Assembly (NCBI RefSeq): GCF_947179165.1 | Contig: NC_077243.1 | Span: 36,902,001 to 36,966,000, forward strand | Origin: Solanum dulcamara | Taxonomy: Eukaryota; Streptophyta; Magnoliopsida; Solanales; Solanaceae | DNA length: 64,000 nt | Direction of reading: 5' to 3' | Part shown: positions 45,891-58,054 of the stretch, piece by piece | How the letters are laid out: each line of letters starts with the position of its first letter | Position numbering within the stretch: the stretch's first letter is position 1 | Translations under genes and position numbers: made by a program | The notes under the pieces: model-generated | The model's database searches: none | What the model was told of the DNA's origin: nothing | Seen by the model: the letters and a program-made list of their open reading frames with translations, nothing else

Positions 45891-46539
45891 AGTTCAGGTG
45901 CGACAATACTTTTTGGGTTAAAGTCAAAGGAGAAAAATCGTAAAGCATAATAACATTGAGGTGACCTGTATAAGTTGGAAAAAAATGAATAATACTTTAA
46001 TAATTGGTTAACTCGTGACAAAAGTGTAACAGATCTTGGATCAGCTTTAATTGAACTTCAAGGGAGAGGTTCACTGTAAAACTTTCCTTAGACATTCAAC
46101 TGTTGAGATGTCTGTTTGTTAATGCTCAAGGGGACTAAATCGCAAAGCCCAAAAACCTTGAGGTGGCGCAAAGGGGACTGACACAATACCTGAAGAGGTC
46201 CGATAGACAAGAATATACCATGAGATCAATTATTCCATTTTCTATATGAAATAACTAATTTGTATTGCCTTGTACTTCTGTGTTATAAGGCTTGAACCAT
46301 TGAAAATTAATAATTTGACCTGAACTGAAGAGTGATTGTGCTTGGAAACTAAGATTTGATTTGGATGAGTGGTGTGGTGTGTTATATTAGAATTATAACT
46401 CATCAAACAACTCTTCAACCCAAGTTCAATATAAGAAATTATGTAAGTTTTTACCAAATTCAAGAAATATATTTTGCTAAGTATTTGTCGCTATGCAATC
46501 CCTATCGTGATGAAATTTACGACGGTGAAGGAAATTAGG
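45891..46539. other. intergenic DNA, no feature recognised
   Basis: Only short frames without motifs occur. Words such as TTGAGGTGGCGCAAAGGGGAC hint at an old LTR, but no boundary can be placed. Confidence 0.35.
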
Positions 46540-48180
46540 GAATTGAAAAATTCATCCTAGTGTGGAACACAATGAGTTCCAAGACACGACACCCATCACA
46601 GTGTGGTTCACTGCTATGGAGCACGCAACACAATGCCTATCACACTGAGATTTTACCGCATTGGAGACCGCAATGCATGTCCACCAAATCCCAAGCCTAA
46701 TGACCATTCTATAAAAAGGATTCAGATCAAGTTTTATCGACACTTCTCCACCAAGGTAATACCTCTTATATAATTCTAAGTATTTTATAATGATTCTAAT
46801 ACCCATATGCAAGTTTAACGCAATTCTAACCTACGATCATATGGTCTTTGAATCAATCCTTTCAACAACTCAAGCGTAGGATTGTTGGACATTTTATTTT
46901 GTCAACGTTCAGATTTTTATTTGTGCTTGGGGAGAGAATAAGGTATGTATGGCTATCTCGCATACATGAACATCATTGTTCTTTTCCCCTCTACATATTT
47001 TTTGAAACCCCCCATGAATTTTCCTCCGTGAGACAATACTAGGGTTAAACATGAAAGCAATTTGTTTCTTCATGTAACTTTGAACACCAAGAACTCCTAC
47101 AAACACTTTTATGTGCTCATTATTATCTTACTCCATAAGCTTTACTCCATAAAATTAAAAGTATGATAAATTAACATGAAAAATGACCTTTTCTAATAAA
47201 GGGATAAACTTTATGATTTTTTATGATATGACAATGAAATGTGGCTTTTTTAGAACGAAAGGAACTTTAGTATTTTCTATGATATGATGAACATATTCAT
47301 GATAAATGAACTATGAAATATTATTAATGAACCCATGCGCTAAATAATTTCACATAATTAAACGAGAGTAATATTAATAAACGAAAGGTTTGTATTCTTG
47401 AAACTACATAGGCCAACATAGGTTATGGATAATTCCATTGGTTCAGGTGAATCCTCTATGTTGCTCCAATATGGCATTACCATGGATCCCTTGCTAGCAA
47501 CTATGTTATGCATGTCACTTACCCCGACAAGGTAAGCAATGACTTAGTTGATCAGATTGAGATCAAACTCCATTTCCTTATATGGTGGATATCCGATCAG
47601 ACTACATATACTTATGTGGTGGATTATGTCGGTTAAACTAAAAAAACTCCCACAATGAACTAATTTATGATGAAAGATGAAAACGTTAATAAGGTCAACC
47701 TACTGATTTGAATCCTTTGGTATCATTCCATGCTATGATTGTGATTATTTTGTTGTCCTGTTAGTTCATGTACTTCTATTATTTTTCATTCTACCATATT
47801 TTATATAGTATAATTCTATATGTACTCAAGTTCCTTTTGTGGGAGGGGGGGGGGGGAGGGGAGGGGTTGCATATTAAATGATGAAAATTCAAGTATTCAG
47901 GATTGTCAGGCCACATGTTATTAGGTTCAACATCTCAGCTATTTGGTGAGCTTCAATTTTCTTGGGGGCTAATCTTTTTCTTCCATCCTTTCAATTTAGC
48001 TTATGGGTATGTCGGGTCCTTGCTTCGATAAAATATTTTATTCTTATTCTTCTTGAGGCTTCATAAGTAGTTAGACCTGTCAAGATGTTCAAACATGTAT
48101 AAAATCTTCCTATTCAGATGTACAAGTTATTGATTTTGACCCCACATATATAGTGCAGGTTTACAACTAAGATGATTAAC
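46540..48180 (+). repeat. gypsy LTR relic with TATA box
   Basis: Plus strand. A GC-richer U3-like block with repeated CACAGTG/CACACTG words (46580-46690) is followed by CTATAAAAAGG at about 46709. R/U5-type sequence follows with the familiar phrases GCTTATGGGTATGTCGGG and TCAAACATGTATA near 48000-48110. A G run lies at 47841-47856. Both ends are unclear and no internal region follows, so it is truncated. Confidence 0.5.
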
Positions 48181-48342
48181 AACCATATCTCAATACGTAT
48201 ATGAAAATAGAATGAAACATCAATTTTTAAAAATTCAACTTATTATTGTATACAACCATAGTAGAATATAGAGAAAAATAATTGGAGAAGCAAAAAGGAA
48301 ATTAAAGGAGAAATATAAGAAAAGAAACAAATTAAAAGGGAA

Positions 48343-48853
48343 GTGAGCACAGTGCCATATATATATAACTCAAATAATGTTATAATGACAATAGCAAAGA
48401 CAATGGTAAGTTGATTACGAAAGGAAAAGCAAAATAAAGAAGATAAAAATTTTACGTAGTTCGGTCGGTGTGACCTAGTCCAAAGGCGGAGAGGAGGATT
48501 TTACTTTATCAATAAGAGTACAAAATTAAACTAAATACTCTAATTAATCCCAAATACCCCAAGAGAATAACCTCACAAGATCACTCCAAAGAAAGGGTTC
48601 ACACAAGTGTTTTTCAACACTAACTCTTTTACAAAATATCTCTTAATGAAAATACAAAGAAAGAAAGAAATAAAATGCCAACTTCTCTATTTATAGGGGA
48701 AAAATGGGTTGCTTGATGTAATGGATGATATCATTTGAAGATACAAAAATTCACTATCTTAGTGTAAATATATCAAATATTGTGCCTACCAAATCTTTGA
48801 CAAATATAATTGTCAAATTTCAACATTTGTGGCTTCCAAATCTTTGACAAACA
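48343..48853 (-). repeat. Copia-like LTR relic inserted in element H
   Basis: Minus strand. It starts TGTTTGTCAAAGATTTGG at 48853, contains CTATAAATAGAG (about 48688-48699) as a TATA box and ends towards ACCGAACTACGTA near 48450. That is the phrase common at the U5 end of some plant Copia LTRs. A duplicated TTTGTCAAAGATTTGG lies at the start. The left boundary is a guess. Confidence 0.45.
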
Positions 48854-48867
48854 ATATCCTTCTTCAT

Positions 48868-49365
48868 GCCATTCCACCAGTCGACTTCCCATAAATTATG
48901 GTTCATCTTAGTGGCTCCAGGGTGAATAGAATATCAAGAATTTTAGGCTTCTGCTAGCATCTACTACCTCATGCCATTAACATCTGGAACACACAATCGA
49001 CCATGATATCTACGCACACCATCTCCCCTCATGGGAGAAAACCTCAATGGTACTTTTGAGAACCACTTCTTTTAGTTTAACAAAGATTGGATCCTCATTT
49101 TATTACGACTTAACATCACTCACAAGAGAAGATTCTGAATGATAACCCACCATCTTCTGAATCAACCAAATGCACTCCAAAATGGGCAAGTCTATGAACA
49201 TCACAAACCAAGTTCCTTTTTCTCATCCTCAACATGAGCAACTCTACCCATGGACAATCTACTAAATGCGTCCATCATAACATTAGGTTTATCCGAATAG
49301 TACTAAGCGCGTCTTCCATAACATTAGCTTTATCCGAATAGTACAACAAACTTATATCAATCATT
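48868..49365 (-). pseudogene. RNase H/integrase linker fragment of element H
   Basis: The minus strand reads NLWEVDWWNGMK (integrase start) at the left and the linker GDGVRRYHGRLCVPDVNG further right. It then reads a decayed stretch matching the RNase H C-terminal region to about 49345. A small tandem duplication of about 40 bp (around 49265-49343, ATAACATTAG(G/C)TTTATCCG) lies at its end. At about 49365 it jumps directly to protease sequence, so the RT and most of RNase H were deleted. Confidence 0.6.
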
Positions 49366-50485
49366 CAACGTCAAATTTCATAACAACATAAGGAGTGACG
49401 AAGGAAAAATTCTCCATCAAATCTAACAAGGCAGAATATCAAACTGGAAGACTCATAGCATATCTGTGACCATAATTGGGGAAGACTTCTGATCTTGTCG
49501 AGCCTGGAGAACATAAAACCTTCCTTAGCGTTATCCACCACAAGAACCAAATGAAGTAACGTGCTAATTTGGGTGACCTGATGAAGAACTAGGCTGAGTC
49601 TGCTAATGAGCATCTTTGACCTTGCTAGAAAGCAAAGGAAAATCTCTCAATATATTTCCCACCTTACCACAACCATAACATCCATCGATACCAGCTAATC
49701 AATCTCATGGATGGTTCTTCCCACTCCTCCGATATGCGGGGAAAGTCTGACTAGTAGGAGCGCTCCCTTGATACTTAGGGTTACACACCTTATCTTTGTT
49801 GTAATTCTAAATTAAAGCATAAGATGAATTCAGGCCAAAGAATATTTGTCTCAACTGAGAATGACTACCACCACCAGACCTAGAATAAGAGTAGTCACCA
49901 CTATTTGTCTGTTCCCTCATAGTATCTTTAGTAGTCTCTTTGAACTTTGCCTCTTTAATTTGATGAGCATGATTGATCAACCTCGAGATGTCCATATCTT
50001 TGATAAATATGGTAGTTCTACATTGCTTCAAAACTATCTCAAAAACACCAGAGACAAACTTACTCATACAAGCTCTACAATCTGCCACCATTGTTGGAGC
50101 ATACTTGGAGATTTGAGTGAATTTCAAAGAGTATTCCTTTACATTCATATTGTCCTACCTTAGGTTTATGAAATCTTGAAATTTAGCCTCCCTAATCTCA
50201 AGTGGAAATAAAAAATCAATGAATTCCCCTTTGAACTTATCCCAATCCAAGGGACAAGCATCCAATGCCCTCTCTTCCTTCCATTGAGTAAACCACACTT
50301 GAGCAACCCCTTTCAATTGGAAAGAAGACAAGTCTGCCTTTTCAACAAAAGTCACACTCATAATATCCACAATATTTTGAATCCCTTCAACCAGCTCTTG
50401 TGAATATTCATTCCCTTTCAAACTATGGAATTTCAAAGGATTCATCCTTGTAAAATCCTCAACCCTTATCGTTGTCGTACCCACA
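49366..50485 (-). pseudogene. gag (C-terminal two thirds) and protease start of element H
   Basis: Minus strand, continuing gag from the other side of solo LTR I. It reads FTRMNPLKFHSLKGNEYSQE and ADLSSFQLKGVAQVWFTQW, then FLFPLEIREAKFQDFINLR (50155-50460). After a stop it continues as MNVKEYSLKFTQISKYAPTM and MDISRLINHAHQIKEAKFKE (49807-50148). The zinc knuckle CYGCGKVGNILRDF near 49665 has lost its His and last Cys. A FSFVTPY-like protease remnant ends at about 49370. Confidence 0.75.
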
Positions 50486-53055
50486 TGTAACAACCCGCCC
50501 GTTTGAACGTTAAAATTAACTTGTAATTTTGGAATAAGACTAAGACTTGTTAATACATAAAAAAGGATATTTTATGGTTATTTTAATTGCACAAGTTTTG
50601 TATGTTAAGTGTGGAAGTCAAGGAAGTTGCGAAATAAAAGTCGGCAAAAGGTATTGTAAATGCGGTTAAGGAATTCTCTGAAATTTTGGGTCAAATATCT
50701 CAGAAATTTTATCCTAAAATACGAGGAGTTAGAATGTCCATGAACTATCAAATCTAAGCTCTACGAGTCTAGTTTCTAATGAACTAAACTGCTTGTCCAT
50801 ACAACTTCAAGATTGAGAGATATTCATATTTTTGTGAGACTGCACAAGCAGGCACATCTAGCTGGGTCCCCCCTATCTCTAAGTTGGTTTATCTTTATAT
50901 AAGGCTATCTTCATCATTTTTTTCTAGGAGAAATGATCAAAAACTAATAAAGAACAGAATTCAAGGTACTAAAGTCTCCATGGGTGTTGATCTTTTCAAC
51001 TCAAAAGTTTAATGAAAGTTGCTTTACGTTGCGAGCTTATCATTATGATATAGTTTTCTTGTTAAATTAATTTTTTTTGTTGTTGCTGCAAGGAGATAGA
51101 TTTTCAAGATTCTTATTTAAAATATTTTTATTAAGGTAACCTTCTTTTTACAACCCTCCTTCGTAATTCCATATCCTAGTATCATTTTTGTTGATTTTTG
51201 AACTACGTGGTGGTGGTTTTGATATTGTGGCTTTGGGCAACCCCTTTGTCTTAGATATTTGTGATATTATTATTGTTTATTGATGGTGTTAAGGTTCTGG
51301 AGTTAATGGGTGGATTGGTGTGATTCTTATTCGGGGTCGTATTGGATGGTTGTTAGGTTGAATGACATAGAGAACGCTTAGTTAAGTTGCCTCAGGAGCT
51401 TGTTGCTTCTTCGCGATGTTGTTGGAATTTCTTCATTAGATTTAGCTGTTGTTTATTGTTCTTATTGGCCTCATTTTATGCATTGGTCTTGTATGGTCAC
51501 GAGTTTGACACAGGTATCTTATTGATTAGTTATGGCTTGTCTTTGTAGCCTTGTTGATTTTCACATTGTAGCACTATTTTTGGTTGGCCAAGCTTCATAG
51601 CGACATCTTTTGGGATTCAATTGGAAGGTATGTTAAGCCTTTTTTCTCCTCTTCTGGCATGATCCTAATGGCCTAAATATGTCATGGCCTACTTATAGTC
51701 ATTATATGACGTGTAGCCTAATCCTGTTGAGTTGGCTATCACTGTATGATTAATGTCTATAACTGATACTCTACTCCTCGCCTAGTAGCCTAGAAAAGCA
51801 TGCTATGATTATATTTTGATCAATTATGATTACTTGTTAACGTTGTGATGTTTTATCTTCTAGATGCCGCCTATGAGCATGTTTTGACCTCAATAGACAC
51901 TGACACTATAGGGTTTTTAAGAAAACAAATTGATTATTATATTGAGCCTATGGGCCAGGTAGACCGAGACTACGGGCCGGTTAGATCGTACTTACGGGAT
52001 AGGCAGGCTGTACCTATGGGGCAATATATATGTATTGTACCACGAAGCTTCAAACCTGCATTAATTCAGGACACATGTACATTTAGACTATTTAGATCAG
52101 ATTATCATTGGGATCCAAGTAAAGGGGCTAATATGGGTATTTAGCGATTGTTTGTGCTCATTAGGACTTGTAGTGATTGTGTGCTGTTTCTACCTACTAG
52201 GCTTATGGGGGAAGGTTAGGTTATTACTTGTTATGTGTTATATTTTCTTTTTATAGGGAGATAAGGTATTGTACTTGTGTTTCACCCCTACCTTTTCGTT
52301 CAGTACTTATACTTCAATTTCACTTTTATATTTGCCTTACATGCTTAGTACATTATTAGTACTGATGCCCCTTTCCTGGGGCACTACAATCATGCCTGCA
52401 TGTTTTGTGTGATGATCAGACAGACCTACCGAGTAGCATACCTGAGCTTCAGTGGGTTGGTTGGCTCCTTTCCTTTCAGGGGTCACCAAAGTCTTAAAAG
52501 TTTTCCTTTTTGCTATTTATAGTTTTTGGGTAGGTTGGGGTACTTTCCCACAAAGTATCATATTCATAGAGGCTTGCAGACCAGTCAGTTGGGTTGTCTA
52601 GATGCGATAGTGGCCATTTTGGCTTTTTATGTTTATTAGCTACATCTAGCCAATTGGGCCTTGTTATTTTGTTGGTAGCAGTTAGCAGCTTAATGGCCTT
52701 ATTCACATTGTGTATTCATGTTTTCAGTTATTATATAGAGATAATGGTGACCTTGACAGCCCGCATAGCATTTATACTTTTCTAGATATCATGACGGCCT
52801 TGACAACCAAAACAATACTTATGTGCTACCTGCTTATTGCTTTATATGAACTATTGGAAGTAGTTGTTTTCTTTCTAGAGCTATTGATAGGGGCCTTGCC
52901 GACTGAGGGATTATTTTTAAGAAGATATATACTTGTTTGTTTGCTTGACTGTGTGTGGCTGCTACGCTCCATTAGTAAGTGGCTCAGCAAGGTCGTCTTT
53001 ATTCTAAGTTTTGTCAATAGGTGCCAATTGTACTACGTGAGTTTGGGGTGTGACA
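50486..53055 (+). mobile_element. solo LTR I with intact target duplication
   Basis: A 2570-bp LTR, TGTAACAACCC to GTGTGACA, flanked by the perfect 5-bp duplication CCACA (50481-50485 and 53056-53060). It interrupts the gag reading of element H. A TATATAAG at 50896-50903 is a likely TATA box. No internal region is present, so an LTR-LTR recombination is inferred. Frames inside (for example 52710-53189) are not recognised genes. Confidence 0.85.
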
Positions 53056-53248
53056 CCACATTTGGGTTTACAGAAGCTACAACCTCCCTATTAACTTGTG
53101 TTGTCATATCTTGGGCCAACACTTGGAAAGTAGCTCTAAATTCGGTATGTGAGACTTGCTCAGCCAAAGGATCGATCGAAGCTTGTTGAACTTGTTTATG
53201 TTCATTCCCAGTGGCATTCCTTCTAAATGGATCTCTTCTTGGTGGCAT
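53056..53248 (-). pseudogene. gag N-terminus of element H
   Basis: Starts at 53248 ([18 protein letters not shown]) and reads through [19 protein letters not shown] to the solo LTR I insertion site. The frame continues at 50485. MPPRR starts are typical for gypsy gag of this group and match E and B in style. Confidence 0.8.
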
Positions 53249-53460
53249 GATTAGGAGATGAAGGAACATGAGCAATAAGGAAACCTTATACAATTCAATG
53301 ATATCGCATGATGAAGAGTATGAAAGAAGTGAAGTATTTCTTAAATGTCTCATATATTCTCATCCATAAATGCAACGCACTTCACATGAACAAGACTCTA
53401 CTTAATTCAAATTTTTAGACACTCTAAGACTCTAACACCTGGTGCTATGAATATCAAGCT
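53249..53460 (-). other. leader and decayed primer site of element H
   Basis: Between gag and LTR the minus strand reads TTGATATTCATAGCACCAGG just after the LTR end. This looks like a mutated TTGGTATCAGAGCAC. The following GTTAGAGTCTTAGAGTGTC matches the leader style of E. Confidence 0.55.
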
Positions 53461-55629
53461 TGTCATAACCCAAGACTACCTTGTAGACGTGACATGGTGA
53501 ATAGAATCTTGAAAGTCTCTAAATAAACCACCTGACATAGCATGAATCTAAGATAACTACATTACTGAAATAAAGAGATAAGCAAAATATAAATCTCAAA
53601 TCTACAATCTCAAAATGAAACAAAAATCAGAGTACAAGAACATAATACGAAAATTTATGTTTGACATAAGCCTCTACTAAATAGGTGTGGCTAAGACAAA
53701 CCCTAGATCACAAAATAATTTGAAAACTAGAAAGTAAGTTTGAATGACATAAAGCATTAAGTGTCCATGTCCCCAAACCATAAGGACTCACTAAATCTAA
53801 ACAAGTAGATCAAAAGTCTGTGCTAATTATAATCTAAATGTGAAATGCCAGAACATATATTATAAAATAATATAGGCACAAGAAATACATGCATTCAGTA
53901 CTATGAAATGTACTGAGTATGGAGAAAATGTATAAGTATAATATGGGAACATGATAATGCCTGACCAAATAAAAACATGACATAATGTGATAGGTGGAGT
54001 TCACGAAACGTAATACAAGGTCTATCCAATATTCTAAAAAATCATAAATTATTGTGGGAGATACGGTTAGCCAATGTAAATCATGTTCACTATATTATGG
54101 AGTTTATTGTGTTTCTCCCACACCGAAAAGAGAGTATCCTATATGCAAAGGTAAAGACCATAATCTTAATTTAAGGTGGACAATCTTATGAGGGCACGTA
54201 GTTCTAGGACCTGAATAATCTCCACTATTCCAACTCGGTGTTAAGTAAATTCCTAATGAAAAACATGCATAATCATATCATATTCGTATTTATTTTCTTT
54301 GAAATGATAAGAATCTAGGAATACCAAATCATTCATGAAGACTCATAATAATAAGAACAACTCCTTTAAAAATATCATGATTCCATAAAATAATCAATTC
54401 GTAATAGATACTTAATCAAAAATATCTAAATCATGATAATCTTTCATTGTGAGAATACTTCAATCGGAAGCTACCTAATTTCATAAAATCATGTTGACAC
54501 TTTATTCGAAAGTATCCTTGAATCATAATCTCTTCATTTCATAGTGCATGCATATATTGATTTCATATCAAAATCACTTGTATAGCATGGGTTCATGTTA
54601 AAATCATTGAAAACATGTAATTTTAATCGAACCATGTATAATAAGATCAACAATGACGAAAAAACTTGATATCAATTGAATCCATACAAAATCATAAAAA
54701 CCCTATAATTTGGGTAGAAAGCATTGAAGAGATATTGAGATTTCTTTGGGAGGCAATGGGTTAAGAGGGACCCATTGATGAATTTCTCATATACCTTGAT
54801 CAAATCCCTAATCAAAAAATTGGAGAAGGAGATTTGAAGATTGAGATCTTGTTCTTGCCTTGAGAGAGAAGAAATCTATTTTAGGGGTGGAGTTGAGAGA
54901 ATGAGGGATTAGGTTGATAGAAATCCCTAAATTCCACTTAAAAAACCAAAGCCGACATAGTATAGGAGTTAAAAAAGTGGCCAACGATTGAAATACCTCT
55001 GATAAATAATTGTCGAACAGATTCTATGGTTGTACCTCACTCTACAGACCGCATTGTTTGTCTATAAAAAGTTGGGTGAGATTCCTGAGTATCTAATCTT
55101 GAACCACAAACTCCCTTTTACGATCTTTAGGGCTTGGTACGAACCATAAAATCCCCTCCTAGAAGTCAAAGTACTGAAATTAAAAATTTCTGAAGTTCAA
55201 TGCACAAGGCCCATTTAAGGACCATAAACAAAAGTGCGACCCATACAAACTATCCATAGAATCCAAGTAATAAAAATGTCAAATATCAAAAGTTGATTCA
55301 TGATTCCTAACTATGATCCATAAAAACTCTACAACGCATAAACCATTTCAACTTGTACAAGTCCAATTTTTTCCCGACTTTCAAAAATACCATCCACGAT
55401 TGGTGTCTACGGACTGTTGACTGTACTATATATCGTAAACTTAAGTCATGAATTTTCAAGTCAAATTTTAATTCTCTAAAGTTTTTCCATGGGACACAGC
55501 TATGGCTCGTGGTTCTTTCTCTGGACCGTAGATGGTGTCCGTAAAACTGATCTAGTGAAATAACTAATTTTTTTCTGAACTTTTTTTTGGACTAGACTGA
55601 TCTGAACTAGGAACTTTTGTGGTATTACA
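53461..55629 (-). repeat. 5' LTR of element H
   Basis: A 2169-bp LTR, TGTCATAACCC to GTATTACA on the plus strand, next to the leader and gag on its left. It is homologous to solo LTR G (37985-40157). The phrases CACCGAAAAGAGA and TCATCGAATC-like neighbours are shared at corresponding positions. Confidence 0.75.
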
Positions 55630-57028
55630 TGGACCAAGCTCCCTATTCATGAAGGGTTATGTCCCTGACTCTCCGCGTTCGCAGAGGTCTTCCCATGTTC
55701 GTAAAGAAGGCTTGATGGTATTTTAATCAAAACCAATCGTGAATTCAATTCATTCCTCCAACTTCAAAATTTAATATCTCGAGCTAGGGAGCTATGATTA
55801 AGGCAATTTTAGTTTTGTTGATTTGTATTTCAGCGTGAGTATGTGTTGGAGCGATTGGGGGAGTTTGAAAGTCATTGTGTTGAGGTAATTTCCACCTTTA
55901 AGGGGGCTTCTCAAGCTTGATTTGAAGCTTTAATGGTGAATTTTTCATATTGTCATTTGGGTTGTTTTGAGCATCGAATTGTGTCCCACTTTGGAAAACA
56001 AGCTTAGTAAGTCATTTAAGACCTTTTGACGGAGTCAATCTCGATATTTCCAATGCATGTCCCATATTCCTATTTTGACTAGATTTTTTGGTTCGTCTCT
56101 AATTATTATAATTTTTATGTCTAAACGTCATTATTGACATTATGAATAATATTTAATTAGAGTGGTAATTGGAGGTGTTTTGGGAAGAAGGATGTCCTGT
56201 ACAGTGGATTCAAAGCGCGCATGATCAACTTTGGGGTAGGCTGTGATATAAGATTGTACTTCTCGAGTTTTAGATTCCCTTCTATTATATCCTATTTTCT
56301 TGATTCTCGGTTGAGCTTTAGACTAGGTTAGTCTCGTAAAATCCTTATTTTAGGATTTTTTCCTTGCTTATATCATAACTAGCGTGAATATCCTTCTTAG
56401 GAGTGATACTTGAGTCTTTAGGCTAGGATTGAGTCATAGATGCCTTAAAATGTGTTTTATCTCCTATGTAGCTATTTGTTTCTCTTTGTAGGACTTATTT
56501 CAGGTTGAGTATCTCATGTTGGTCTTTGAGACCTTAGTGGCTCATCATAGCCTTATGAGCTTAAGATATGCTTGGTTGTGAGCTAGAGTAGTATGCTTGG
56601 GGTAAGGAGTTGATCCTTAAGTAATCTCTTCCCTTAGTGATTATATAACTCTTCTCGATTCCTTCTCTTTCATGTAGCGTTGAGCACGTTTGACTAGTAT
56701 TGATCATATTGATATATTGTTGGGCCCGAGGTTGTGGTCGAGGAGCACTTGGACTCCAGGTTAGTTCTTCTGGCCTTAGCTTTGTGGTAGTACTAGTAGC
56801 ATATTTTTTGTTGTGTGTGCTCTTGTTTGGATGCTGGTGATGACATCCATTGCATTGGTTGTTCATTCTCACATGTTTTGTGGTGCGATCTCGGTTCATG
56901 TATTGGATAATCATTACTATTTTCAGAAAGACTATTTTACATTGTACATGATTTTAATAGGAGTAATACTACCTAGATCACGTGATAAACTAATGTTTTA
57001 GATATATGAGGCTTCAAGGTCATGCTTG
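55630..57028 (+). repeat. gypsy LTR relic J, truncated on both sides
   Basis: Plus strand. It opens with the CTCCGCGTTCGCAGAGG-type U3 words and continues with R/U5-like phrases (GTAGGCTGTGATATAAG, TATCTCATGTTGGTCTTTGAG). It is cut by H at 55629 and by LTR K at 57029. The frame 56561-56914 has no recognisable motif. Confidence 0.45.
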
Positions 57029-58054
57029 TGTAACATCCTTAAGAATAAAAAAATAAAAAAAATAAAAAAATAATATATATATATATATATATACACCTTA
57101 AGAATGCCTTGGAAATAGAACGCTACATAACGTATTATCCTTAATCTTTTTGGAAAATCCGAGTTCAGAATATTGATCAGGGGGTCAAAACCTGCGGGAA
57201 ATGGTCTCGGTGAATTTTTAGGACCCGTAGAACGGAAGAAAGATTTTTGAAGAAACCACAAAATAGTGTGGTCTGCGACAGGACTGCATCACAGACTTGG
57301 AAAGCTCCACAAGGCAGAGTAGTCCGCGATATGACCGTGTCGCGGACCTGGGGACAGTCTTCTGGCCAAGTTGGTTGCGACAGGTCCGCGTCACAGACCT
57401 GAGAGGGTTTCCTGGCAGAAATTAAGTTATTTTAAGGGCGTATTAGATTTTTCTCAAATTAATAGTTAAACCTGGACGTTTTTAGGACCTAATTCAACTC
57501 TATAAATCTACGTAAAACTCTAATTTAATTCATTCTTCTACAATTCATCTATCAAATATTTTTCTCTACAAAAAGGATCTCAAGGGTTTCCATTGAAGAC
57601 TTCAAGCAAATTCACTCAATTTCTCCATCAAAACACTCAAGTTCTTTTCAATTAATTTGTGTTCTCAGTCAAGGTATGTGGGTATTGATTCATGGATCCT
57701 TTCTTCCATGAAGCCCAATCAATTTTTCAAGTTTTCTATTAAATTAAAGTATGATATTTTATGTGTTTTGTGATCTATATTTCAATTGCATGAATGTTGA
57801 TTTAAAGTATGATTATTAGTCTATTTTGATACAAATTGATGGCTATTGAATTAAATTGAAAAGCTTTTTCCATGAATTCTCCTATTTTGATTTCTAGGGT
57901 TCATGATGTAAAAAAATGAGTATTTTCAATTATACTTCCAAATGATATTATCTATAGGAATTATGTATGGGATGATATAAAGTATATGATCATGCATATT
58001 TTCAAGCTAATTTCATGATTTTTAAGTCAATTAGTCATGTATTCATGGCATGCC
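57029..58054 (+). repeat. family-B LTR K, truncated by the family-A element
   Basis: It starts TGTAACATCC and is the reverse complement of about 5240-6245. It contains the GC-rich U3 units (57265-57430) and a TATA box CTATAAATC at about 57500. At 58054 it stops at the family-A LTR, so A inserted here; the rest lies beyond the window if at all. Runs of AAATAAAAAA and (AT)n near 57045-57090 are extra to the copy at 6190. Confidence 0.8.

Noticed and set aside
52710..53189. 159-codon frame at the end of solo LTR I
   Set aside because: It runs across the LTR end into antisense gag of element H, so it cannot be one gene. Its hydrophobic look comes from T-rich sequence.
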